From Candidatus Latescibacterota bacterium (GTDB lineage: Bacteria > Latescibacterota > UBA2968 > UBA8231), in NCBI GenBank assembly GCA_022827165.1, contig JAJDTN010000389.1, positions 1 to 10,714 of the forward strand: a stretch of 10,714 nt of DNA. Direction: 5' to 3'. Shown here piece by piece: positions 1 through 6,862 of the stretch. A program made the position numbers and the translations under genes. Below the pieces are notes generated by a model that saw only the letters and a program-made list of their open reading frames with translations, was not told the origin of the DNA and searched no databases. How positions within the stretch are numbered: position 1 is the first letter of the stretch; every line of letters starts with the position of its first letter.

Positions 1-1
1 C

Positions 2-361
2 CATCCCGTCGGCGCCCGCCACGGCGTTCATCACGGGCTGGCCAACGCCGTCATCCTGCCCCACGTGATGGAGTACAACCTTCAGGCGCGGGTCCCCGAG
101 TTCGCCGCCATCGCCGCCGCCCTCGGGGAGAATACCGACGGCCACGGCGACTACGACGCCGCCTGCCTGGCGGTGGAGGCGGTGCGCCGCCTCAACGAGG
201 ATCTCGGCATCCCCGGGCACCTGTGCGACGCCGGGGTGGAGGAGCCGGACATCGAGGGCCTGGCGGAGGCGGCCATGCGCAGCGGCAATGTAAAGGTGAA
301 CCCGCGCAAGACGACCCTGTCCGACATGGAAGAGTTGTTCCGCAAGTCCTGCGGACCCTGA
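2..361 (+). CDS. Iron-containing alcohol dehydrogenase, C-terminal fragment (5' end outside window)
   Basis: The reading frame is open from position 2 and gives 119 residues before TGA; the start and the NAD-binding domain lie upstream of the window. The first visible residues, HPVGARHGVHHG followed by LANAVILPHVMEYN, are the hallmark segment of the Fe-ADH (group III) family. As I recall the family, the HHG histidine (visible residue 11) matches the last iron ligand of FucO (H277), and the first visible histidine, ten residues earlier, matches the conserved His267. The tail LFRKSCGP is a normal family C-terminus. Such enzymes oxidise alcohols or hydroxy-acids, or reduce aldehydes, with NAD(P) in the cytoplasm; the substrate cannot be told here. 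The next gene starts 13 nt downstream, so it is probably the upstream member of the same operon. A maleylacetate reductase-type member is an alternative within the family. Confidence 0.93.
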   Translation, partial: HPVGARHGVHHGLANAVILPHVMEYNLQARVPEFAAIAAALGENTDGHGDYDAACLAVEAVRRLNEDLGIPGHLCDAGVEEPDIEGLAEAAMRSGNVKVNPRKTTLSDMEELFRKSCGP

Positions 362-365
362 CCTT

Positions 366-370
366 GGAGG
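366..370 (+). promoter_or_regulatory. Shine-Dalgarno for the LarA-like gene
   Basis: GGAGG lies 4 nt before the ATG at 375, within TTGGAGGAACC. It is a strong ribosome-binding site and fixes that start, although the spacing is slightly short. Confidence 0.8.
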
Positions 371-374
371 AACC

Positions 375-1631
375 ATGCCATTCCCGAGAATGATGAAGGT
401 GCGCCAGCACTTCGAGGCGCCGGAGGTCGGGGACATCCCCGGCACCGTGAAGGAGCGCATCAAGGCGCTGGACCTGTCCCGCAAGGTGGCCAGGGGCGAC
501 TCGGTGGCGGTCACCGTGGGCAGCCGCGGCATCAACAACATCGCCGTCATCACCCGCGCGGCGGTGGAGGCCCTGAAGGAGCTCGGCGCCGAACCCTTCA
601 TCGTGCCGGCCATGGGCAGCCACGGCGGCGGCACCGCCGAGGGCCAGCGCGAGATCGTCGAGAGCTACGGCGTGACGGAGGAGTTCGTCGGCTGCCCGAT
701 CCGTTCGACCATGGAGGTCGTGCAGGTCGGCACCGTCGAGGGCGAGGTCCCCGTCTACTTCGACAAGTACGCCAGCGAGGCCGACCACGTGGTCGTCGCC
801 GGACGAGTCAAGCCCCACACCGGGTTCGTGGGCGAGATCGAGTCCGGCCTCCACAAGATGATGCTCATCGGCCTCGGCAAGCACCGGGGCGCCGCCGTCT
901 ACCACCAGGCGATCGTCCAGTACTCCTTCGACCGCATCATCCGCGCCGTGGGCCAGCAGGTGATCGACAAGGGCCGGGTCCTCTTCGGGCTGGCCATCGT
1001 CGAGAACCAGTACGACCAGACGGCCGAGATCGACGCCGTGCCGCCCGAGAAGTTCGTCGAGCGCGAGAAGGAACTGCTGGTGCTGGCCAAGCAGTGGATG
1101 CCGCGCCTGCCCTTCGACCAGGTCGACCTGCTCATCGTCGACCAGATGGGCAAGAACATCTCCGGCTCCGGCATGGACACCAACGTCGTGGGCCGCAAGT
1201 ACTACGACCACTGCGCCGCCGCCAAGGAGTTCCCCAAGGTGACGCGCATCTTCGTCCGCGGCCTGACCCCGGAGACCCACGGCAACGCCGCCGGCATCGG
1301 CATGGCCGAGTACTGCCACCAGCGCCTCGTCGACGCCATGGACGTGAACGCCACCGTCATCAACTGCATGACCGGGAACGCGCCCTCCGGCGCCGCCGTG
1401 CCCGTCCACTTCGCCACCGACCGCGAGTGCCTGGAGCAGGCCCTCACCACCGTCGGCTTCGTGGAGCCCGCGAAGGCGAAGGTCCTGCGCATCCGCGACA
1501 CCCTGCACCTCGGCGAGGTGCTGGTCTCCGAGGCCTACGCCAGGGAGGCGGAGGCGCGAGCCGACCTTTCCGTGCTGGAGAAACCCGCTGACATGAGTTT
1601 CGACGAAAGGAACGATCTGCTGGAATGGTGA
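375..1631 (+). CDS. LarA-superfamily (lactate racemase-like, DUF2088) protein
   Basis: This 418-residue protein resembles the LarA family, nickel-dependent racemases and epimerases of 2-hydroxyacids that use the nickel-pincer nucleotide (NPN) cofactor. Visible motifs are GSHGGGT (His83), GRVKPHTGF (His148), SGLHKMML (Lys161) and VYHQ (His177). From recalled Lactiplantibacillus LarA numbering (His108, His174, Lys184 binding NPN, His200 binding Ni), the spacings agree: 65 versus 66 residues for the first pair and exactly 16 for Lys to the last His. The His148-Lys161 gap is three residues longer. The length is near the family norm of about 420. The gene overlaps the next one by 7 nt and follows the Fe-ADH gene by 13 nt. 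It is probably a cytoplasmic racemase or epimerase of an unknown hydroxy-acid rather than proven lactate racemase. No larB, larC or larE cofactor genes are in the window. Confidence 0.88.
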   Translation: MPFPRMMKVRQHFEAPEVGDIPGTVKERIKALDLSRKVARGDSVAVTVGSRGINNIAVITRAAVEALKELGAEPFIVPAMGSHGGGTAEGQREIVESYGVTEEFVGCPIRSTMEVVQVGTVEGEVPVYFDKYASEADHVVVAGRVKPHTGFVGEIESGLHKMMLIGLGKHRGAAVYHQAIVQYSFDRIIRAVGQQVIDKGRVLFGLAIVENQYDQTAEIDAVPPEKFVEREKELLVLAKQWMPRLPFDQVDLLIVDQMGKNISGSGMDTNVVGRKYYDHCAAAKEFPKVTRIFVRGLTPETHGNAAGIGMAEYCHQRLVDAMDVNATVINCMTGNAPSGAAVPVHFATDRECLEQALTTVGFVEPAKAKVLRIRDTLHLGEVLVSEAYAREAEARADLSVLEKPADMSFDERNDLLEW

Positions 1632-2770
1632 GCCCCGAAGAGTACATCGGCATGCCCGTCGCCGAGATCGACACCCCCGCCCTGCTGGTCGATCTCGACG
1701 ACCTGGAGTTCAACATCAGGAAGCTCGCCGGCCACTTCGAGGCCGCGGGCAAGCACCTGCGCCCCCACACCAAGTCCCACAAGACCCCCGCCATCGCCCA
1801 CATGCAGCTGCAGGCCGGCGCCATCGGCGTCACCTGCGCCAAGGTCGGCGAGGCCGAGGTCATGGCCGAGGCCGGCATCGACGACGTGCTCATCGCCAAC
1901 GAGGTCGTGGGCCGCCGCAAGGTGGAGCGCCTCATGGACCTGGCCCGGCGCTGCGACATCATGGCCGCCGTCGACCACCCCGACAACCTGGCCGACCTCG
2001 ACGCCGCCGCCGGCGCCGCCGGCGTCACCCCGCGGATCCTGGTGGAGGTCAACATCGGCCACAACCGCTGCGGCGTGCTGGCCAGCTCCGACGAGGCCCT
2101 GGAGCTGTGCCGCGCCGCCCACCGCGCCGAGCACCTGCGCTTCGCCGGCCTCATGGGCTACCAGGGCCACATCGTCGCCCTGGAGGACGCCGGGGAGCGC
2201 GAGGCCGGCGCCCGCGAGTGCCTGCAGCGGCTCTCCGACTGCGCCGGCCGGGTGAAGGCCGACGGCCTGCCCGTGGAGATCGTCAGCACCTCGGCCACCG
2301 GCGACTACTACGTGAGCACCACCTACGACGCCGTCACCGAGGTGCAGGCCGGCTCCTACGCGCTCATGGACGCCGCCTACGGCCGCCTCGGCCTCGGCTT
2401 CCGCAACGCCATGACCGTGCTCACCACGGTCACCAGCCGGCCCACGCCGGAGCAGGTGATCACCGACGCCGGCCTCAAGGCGGCGACCCCCGAGCACGGC
2501 TTCCCCCTCGTCAAGCTGCCCTCGCGGGAGGGCGTGGAGGTCGGCTGGGACCCGCAGGGGCTGCGCCACCTGGAGTGCGAGTCCCTGTCGGAGGAGCACG
2601 GCCGGCTGCGCGCCAAGGGAGGGGACTGCCACCTGGAGTGCGGCGACGTGATCGAGTTCATCCCCGGCCACGGCTGCACCACCGTCAACCTCTACGACGA
2701 CCTCTACGCCGTGCGCGGCGGCCGGCTGGAGGCCGTGTGGCCCGTCGCCGCCCGCGGCAAGGTGCGCTGA
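1625..2770 (+). CDS. PLP-dependent D-serine dehydratase / D-threonine aldolase family enzyme (DSD1-like)
   Basis: The 381-residue product has an alanine-racemase-type TIM barrel at the N-terminus (about 15-255) and a D-serine-dehydratase-like beta domain at the C-terminus (about 260-375). DTPALLVDLDDLEFN opens the barrel. In RPHTKSHKTP the first lysine (Lys50) is the expected PLP Schiff-base residue. STSATGDYY (221-229) is the likely phosphate-binding region. PGHGCTTVNLYD carries His349-x-Cys351, matching the His-Cys metal pair of vertebrate D-serine dehydratase; low-specificity D-threonine aldolases have His-Asp there, as I recall. The enzyme probably acts on a D-3-hydroxy-amino acid, either by dehydration/deamination or by retro-aldol cleavage. 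ATG at 1625 lies inside the end of the previous gene (7-nt overlap), with AAAGGAA 12 nt upstream; GTG at 1628 is a less likely start. The gene ends 2 nt before the Zn-dehydrogenase. Confidence 0.9.
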   Translation: MVSPEEYIGMPVAEIDTPALLVDLDDLEFNIRKLAGHFEAAGKHLRPHTKSHKTPAIAHMQLQAGAIGVTCAKVGEAEVMAEAGIDDVLIANEVVGRRKVERLMDLARRCDIMAAVDHPDNLADLDAAAGAAGVTPRILVEVNIGHNRCGVLASSDEALELCRAAHRAEHLRFAGLMGYQGHIVALEDAGEREAGARECLQRLSDCAGRVKADGLPVEIVSTSATGDYYVSTTYDAVTEVQAGSYALMDAAYGRLGLGFRNAMTVLTTVTSRPTPEQVITDAGLKAATPEHGFPLVKLPSREGVEVGWDPQGLRHLECESLSEEHGRLRAKGGDCHLECGDVIEFIPGHGCTTVNLYDDLYAVRGGRLEAVWPVAARGKVR

Positions 2771-2772
2771 CC

Positions 2773-3891
2773 ATGGCCGCCGTGAAGGCCGCCGTCATGA
2801 CCGGCCCCGGGGCCGTGGAACTGCGCGAGTTTCCCAGGCCCGCCATCGGCGGCGACGAGATCCTGCTGAAGGTGGAGCGCGCCGGCATCTGCGGCTCCGA
2901 CAAGCACATGTACGCCGGCCACATGCCGCTGCAGTTCCCGGTGATCCCCGGCCACGAGCTGGTCGGCGTCATCGAGGAGCTGGGGCCGCAGGCGACCGAG
3001 GAGATGGCCGTCATCGGCGGCCCCATCGCCGAGGGCGATCTCGTCACCACCACCCCCAGCTCCCAGGCCTGCGGCCGCTGCTGGTACTGCCTGCACCAGC
3101 CCCAGCGCCCGGCCCTGTGCGCCAACCGCTACGTCCACGGCTTCGTCTCCAGCGACGCGGCCCCGGCGCCGCGGGGCGGCTTCTCCGAGTACATGCACCT
3201 GACCCCCCGCTCCTGGATCTTCAAGATCCCCGAGGGACTCTCGCCGGAGATCGCCGTCCTCACCGAGCCCGCCGCCGTCGCCACCCGAGCCGTGGAGCGC
3301 GCCCTGGCGCCGGGCATCCCCCACATCTCCGAGGGCCTCGGCATGGACAAGTCGGTCATGGTCCTCGGCGCCGGCCCCATCGGCCAGCTCGTCATCGCCG
3401 CCCTCGCCCACGTCGGCACCGACTGCATCATCGCCTCCGACCTGAGCGCCTCGCGGCTGACCCTGGCCGAGGCCATGGGGGCCCACCACGTCATCGCCGC
3501 CGACGCCGCCCTCGACGAGCGCCTGGAGCAGGTGCAGGAGCTGACCCACGGCGTCGGCCCCGACATCGTCATCGAGACCGCCGGCGTGCCCGTCGTCTTC
3601 AAGGAGTCCCTCGACTTCGTGCGCCGCGGCGGCATCGTCGTCGAGGTGGGCCACTTCACCGATCCCGGCGGCGTCGAGATCCGCCCGAACCAGGTCTGCT
3701 TCAAGGACCTCGACATCCGCGGCATGTGGGCCTACCCGGCGATGCAGTTCAAGACCGCCCTCTCCTTCCTCAGGAGCACCCGCGCGCCGCTGGACCGCTT
3801 CATCACCCACACCCTGGGCCTGGACGAGACCGAGAAGGGCATCGAGGTGACGGGCAGCGAAGGCTCGATGAAGGTGGTGGTGGTTCCGTAG
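2773..3891 (+). CDS. Zinc-dependent medium-chain alcohol dehydrogenase (Tdh/sorbitol dehydrogenase-like)
   Basis: The 372-residue product is a medium-chain dehydrogenase. The GroES-like domain has AGICGSDKH (Cys40), PGHE (His61, Glu62) and TEP (Glu165) as the catalytic zinc site. Cys100, Cys103, Cys106 and Cys116 look like the structural-zinc lobe; the last gap (nine residues) is longer than the usual seven. The Rossmann motif GAGPIG is at 199-204, and Asp223 at the end of the second strand favours NAD over NADP. The frame is open far upstream, but the family N-terminus (MAAVKAAVMTGPG) begins at ATG 2773, 2 nt after the preceding stop, with AAGGTG at 2759-2764. It oxidises a secondary alcohol or polyol-type substrate in the cytoplasm, and context suggests a step on the same substrate as the LarA-like and PLP enzymes. 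The exact substrate is unknown. Confidence 0.93.
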   Translation: MAAVKAAVMTGPGAVELREFPRPAIGGDEILLKVERAGICGSDKHMYAGHMPLQFPVIPGHELVGVIEELGPQATEEMAVIGGPIAEGDLVTTTPSSQACGRCWYCLHQPQRPALCANRYVHGFVSSDAAPAPRGGFSEYMHLTPRSWIFKIPEGLSPEIAVLTEPAAVATRAVERALAPGIPHISEGLGMDKSVMVLGAGPIGQLVIAALAHVGTDCIIASDLSASRLTLAEAMGAHHVIAADAALDERLEQVQELTHGVGPDIVIETAGVPVVFKESLDFVRRGGIVVEVGHFTDPGGVEIRPNQVCFKDLDIRGMWAYPAMQFKTALSFLRSTRAPLDRFITHTLGLDETEKGIEVTGSEGSMKVVVVP

Positions 3892-3954
3892 CTCGGCCTG
3901 CACCACCCCCGGCGGTTCACCGACAACCCGTCTCGCCTTTCTGGGAGCAGCCTC
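3892..3954 (+). other. Short spacer before the membrane-protein gene
   Basis: This 63-nt spacer holds a plausible ribosome-binding site, GGGAG at 3943-3947, 7 nt before the GTG start at 3955. I see no clear -35/-10 promoter and no strong terminator hairpin, so the membrane-protein gene may be read through from the upstream operon or use a promoter I cannot recognise. Confidence 0.5.
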
Positions 3955-6366
3955 GTGAAAGGCAGGATTCAGTTCCCCACGCTGTGGGTGCTGATCTCTC
4001 TCGGCGCCTTGTCGGTCTGCATCCAGTATGTCACGATGACCAAGCTCTGGGTGCTGTCACCGAGCAGGGGCTACGTCACGTGGGGCAATTTCCTGCGTGT
4101 CGTCGGAGAGGAACAGATCACTTTCGGCGCCCTCGATGGCCTGCTCGCCGCCCTGCTCGTCCTGTGCGCAGCGCCACTCCTGTACTGTGAGGCGCGCCAT
4201 CGCGTGCTCACCGAGTTCCTTCAGGACTGCTTCGCCAGTCCTCGCAAGACCCTGTGGTTGCTCACGGCCTCTCTGTTCGTCTGCGGCCGGTTCTACTTCG
4301 CTCGCGGCGAGCCAACCTGGGCCGCTGACGCCTCCCATCACCTCGCTCACTCCTGGATTGCCTCCCAGGCCATCGCCGACAGCCAAGTGCCCATCTGGAC
4401 GTTCTTCATCGGCACCGGCTCTCCCGTCTTCCAGACCTACGGCTTCGTGTTCTTCTACCTCGTGGGTCTGGTCAACCTGATCTTTGATGACTTCGTCCTG
4501 TCGTTGAAGCTGATCATGGGCACCGCCCACGTGCTCTCCGGCATAGGCATGTACCACTTGGCGGCCAGTCTCTGCCGCTCGCGTTCCGCCGGGTTCATCG
4601 CCGGACTGGCCTACGGCCTCTGCTTCTGGCATACCCAACACGTGCTCCTCATGGGCCGCCTGCCCCTGTCCCTGTTCTACGCGTTGCTGCCGTGGGCGTT
4701 CTACTGGATCGAGCAGGTGGTCCACAACCCCCGCAGGATGACGGCCGCCCTGCTGGGAGGAGCAAGCCTGGCTCTGCTGACCTTCACCCACCCTGGGTAC
4801 GGAGCCTTCGCCATGGCCCTGGCGGGCTGCTACAGCGTTGTGCGCCTCTGGTCTTGTTGGGGTTGCTCGGATAGGGTGGCAATCCTTCGTGCTGGAGTCC
4901 TTCTCTTCGCGTTGGGGATCGCCTTCGGATCCTACATGAACGTGGGGATGTACTTCGAGCGTGCTCATACGCGCATGCACGACTTCGCCATGAGCCTGTC
5001 CAGCGTCCCTGACCCTACCTGGCTGCACTTGCTGAGTTGGTCGAACTACCGCTTCTGGCTGGTCCCCCCCGATGACATCCACTGGTACGGCGGGTACATA
5101 GGCATCTCATTGTGTGGCATTGCCATCGCCGGCGTGGCCGTACTGAGGCAGAAGAAGAGGCGCTTCGCCGCGTGCTGGTTGTGCCTGATCCTCACCCTCC
5201 TGGTCATCTTCGCCTATCGCCTGCCTCCCATCAGTTCCCTGCCGTTGATCCATGCCTTCAACGCCTCGCGCTACCTTCTCTTTCTGACCTTCTTCCTCGC
5301 CTTGGCAGTCGGCATCGGCGCCCATGCGCTCACGAGGAACTCTCCTTGGGGCATTGGACAAAGCCGCTGGTGCTCCCTGCTGCTCCTCGCGGTATTCGCC
5401 GATCTGTTTCCCACTACCTTCCTTCAGCCCTATTCCTCTCCTTCTGGGACACCCACTGGCTGGCCGCCAGAACTCTTCTCGCGAGTCAGGGAGGAGGCCA
5501 AGCCATTCGCGGAGCAGGGCGACCTGCCCAACTACCGGGCCCAGTGGATCGCCGAGGGCATCTACCCCTCCCTTCGGGTGGCGCGCATGCTCTACATAGG
5601 AGAGACCCCGGTTGCGGAGACCTTCCATCCTGGGGAACTACGCACTCTCGATACCTTCACCAAGCCATTCACCGAGTGGGCGCACGAACTGTTGCCTGAG
5701 ATGGAATCGGTCGAACAGCTCAAGGGCCACCCTGACCGTCACTCTCTGTTGGCCGGTTTGCACCTCCTCAACACACGTCACTTGACAGTGACATCGGAGG
5801 AGAAGGCATCCGGCTTCGGCTTCTTTCTGGACAACTACGGCCCCATCAGGGTCTCGGGGCGGCTTGCCGGTTACGACGAGAGGGCCGTCGATCTCGCCGG
5901 CATCCGCTCTCGTTTCGGAGAAGATCTGGACGATCGGGTCGCCCTTGCCCTGTGGATCATCACCCGGACCGGCCTCCACTTCGGGAGTGACCTTTCCTGT
6001 GAGCGTATCCTCGTCCGGGACCTGGAGCGCGACGTCGACCTGGGGACGACGCCGACGGCGCAGGTCCTGGCCCACCGGGTGGACCATCAGCAGGTGGAGA
6101 TGAAGGTGTCAGTCTCGGCAAAGTGTCATGCGCGCCTGGCCTACGGGTACTGGCCCTATCTGCAGGTCACCGTCGACGGGATGCCGGTGCAGCCGATGGA
6201 GACCGCCGGCCGCTTCATCGCCATCCCACTGGATGCCGGCGAGCACGAGATCGTGGTCACGGCGCGGCTCTCTCCTCTCCGCAAGGGCCTTCTCCTGCTC
6301 GCCGCGGTCTCCCTTGCAGGAGCTTTGGTCCTGGTCTTCAGAGAGCGTAGAGAGAACCGGAGTTGA
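3955..6366 (+). CDS. Large multi-pass membrane protein, YfhO / PTPS-related GT-C-like
   Basis: The 803-residue product starts at GTG, supported by GGGAG 7 nt upstream. Many hydrophobic segments are visible (about 9-29, 58-78, 99-117, 160-206, 212-253, 263-297, 309-331, 383-421, 438-459, 472-487), then a long soluble region (about 490-770) and a last membrane helix at about 777-795. After the third helix, WAADASHHLAHSW (Asp125, His128, His129) and PIWTFFIGTGSPVFQTYG resemble the first periplasmic loop of the 6-pyruvoyl-tetrahydropterin-synthase-related membrane family, where GT-C enzymes place their catalytic acid. The C-terminal YWPYLQVTVDGMPV ... DAGEHEIVV matches the beta-sandwich end of YfhO-like proteins. 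It may transfer a sugar from a lipid carrier outside the cytoplasmic membrane; no substrate can be named. Codon use is clearly less GC-biased than in the flanking genes, hinting at a different origin. Confidence 0.82.
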   Translation: MKGRIQFPTLWVLISLGALSVCIQYVTMTKLWVLSPSRGYVTWGNFLRVVGEEQITFGALDGLLAALLVLCAAPLLYCEARHRVLTEFLQDCFASPRKTLWLLTASLFVCGRFYFARGEPTWAADASHHLAHSWIASQAIADSQVPIWTFFIGTGSPVFQTYGFVFFYLVGLVNLIFDDFVLSLKLIMGTAHVLSGIGMYHLAASLCRSRSAGFIAGLAYGLCFWHTQHVLLMGRLPLSLFYALLPWAFYWIEQVVHNPRRMTAALLGGASLALLTFTHPGYGAFAMALAGCYSVVRLWSCWGCSDRVAILRAGVLLFALGIAFGSYMNVGMYFERAHTRMHDFAMSLSSVPDPTWLHLLSWSNYRFWLVPPDDIHWYGGYIGISLCGIAIAGVAVLRQKKRRFAACWLCLILTLLVIFAYRLPPISSLPLIHAFNASRYLLFLTFFLALAVGIGAHALTRNSPWGIGQSRWCSLLLLAVFADLFPTTFLQPYSSPSGTPTGWPPELFSRVREEAKPFAEQGDLPNYRAQWIAEGIYPSLRVARMLYIGETPVAETFHPGELRTLDTFTKPFTEWAHELLPEMESVEQLKGHPDRHSLLAGLHLLNTRHLTVTSEEKASGFGFFLDNYGPIRVSGRLAGYDERAVDLAGIRSRFGEDLDDRVALALWIITRTGLHFGSDLSCERILVRDLERDVDLGTTPTAQVLAHRVDHQQVEMKVSVSAKCHARLAYGYWPYLQVTVDGMPVQPMETAGRFIAIPLDAGEHEIVVTARLSPLRKGLLLLAAVSLAGALVLVFRERRENRS

Positions 6367-6395
6367 CCGGCTGCGGCAGCCACCGGACGCCGGTC
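6365..6395 (+). terminator. GC-rich inverted repeats after the membrane-protein gene (possible weak terminator)
   Basis: GACCGG (6365-6370) is complementary to CCGGTC (6390-6395). Alternatively, two small hairpins form: GGCTG/CAGCC with loop CGG (6369-6381) and ACCGG/CCGGT with loop ACG (6382-6394). There is no U-run after them, only a pyrimidine-rich stretch, so classical intrinsic termination is uncertain. The structure sits in the 67-nt spacer where codon bias returns to the high-GC type. Confidence 0.35.
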
Positions 6396-6433
6396 TTGCG
6401 ATTCTCGGTCCTTTCCGTTCCTTTCTCCTCACC

Positions 6434-6862
6434 ATGAATCGACCCGTAGTCGTCTACGACGGCGAGTGCCGCTTCTGCCGGTGGAGCGTGACCCGCATCC
6501 AGCGCCTCGACCGCGACGGGCAGTTCGAGTACCTGCCGCGGCAGGCCCCCGGCGCCGAGGAGCGCTTCCCGCTGCTGAAGCACAGCGACTTCAACACCGG
6601 CCTGCGGCTCGTGCCCGACGCGGAGACCGTCCACGTCGGCGCCGACGGCGTCTACCAGATCTACCGGCGGCTGCCGCCCCTGAACCGGGTGGCCTGGCTC
6701 TACCGGGTGCCGGTGCTCACCTGGCTCTTCCGGCTGGGTTACGCCGTGATCGCCCGCAACCGCCACCGCTTCGGGCGGGTCCCGCCCGAGATGGCCTGCG
6801 ACGACCTCTGCGACGTGTCCTACGGCGAGCGCCAGGCCCGGCCGCCGTCGGCCTCCTCCTGA
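6434..6862 (+). CDS. DCC-family thiol-disulfide oxidoreductase-like protein (DUF393)
   Basis: The 142-residue product begins VVVYDGECRFCRW, with Asp9, Cys12 and Cys15 forming the D-x2-C-x2-C signature that names the DCC family, a small thioredoxin-like fold. The later block (GADGVYQIYRRLPPLNRVAW, then PVLTWLFRLGYAVIARNRHRFG, residues 69-114) is the usual family C-terminal half. A second cysteine pair, Cys122-x3-Cys126, lies near the end and I do not recall it as a family feature. The frame is open upstream, but similarity starts at ATG 6434. No Shine-Dalgarno precedes it; the leader is pyrimidine-rich. The stop overlaps the next start as TGATG. The physiological role of DCC proteins is poorly known; a redox or thiol-transfer role is inferred from the CxxC motif only. 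Confidence 0.88.
   Translation: MNRPVVVYDGECRFCRWSVTRIQRLDRDGQFEYLPRQAPGAEERFPLLKHSDFNTGLRLVPDAETVHVGADGVYQIYRRLPPLNRVAWLYRVPVLTWLFRLGYAVIARNRHRFGRVPPEMACDDLCDVSYGERQARPPSASS

Noticed and set aside
2107..2772. Upstream in-frame extension of the Zn-dehydrogenase
   Set aside because: It is Arg/Pro-rich shadow sequence over the PLP gene; family similarity begins at ATG 2773, 2 nt after the previous stop.
192..3906. Long minus-strand open frames opposite the first operon (192-1508, 1535-2671, 2704-3906)
   Set aside because: Their translations are low-complexity Ala/Gly/Val/Asp/His-rich text typical of the antisense of C-ending high-GC codons, and the plus-strand genes carry clear family motifs.
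3936..6426. CCTTTCT at 3936-3942 and 6420-6426 as insertion-site direct repeats around the membrane-protein gene
   Set aside because: Seven bases in pyrimidine-rich spacers is expected by chance, and no integrase or transposase is present.
6128..6861. Upstream in-frame extensions of the DCC (from 6128) and aldo/keto reductase (from 6466) genes
   Set aside because: The extra residues are out-of-frame readings of the preceding genes; family motifs start at 6434 and 6862.
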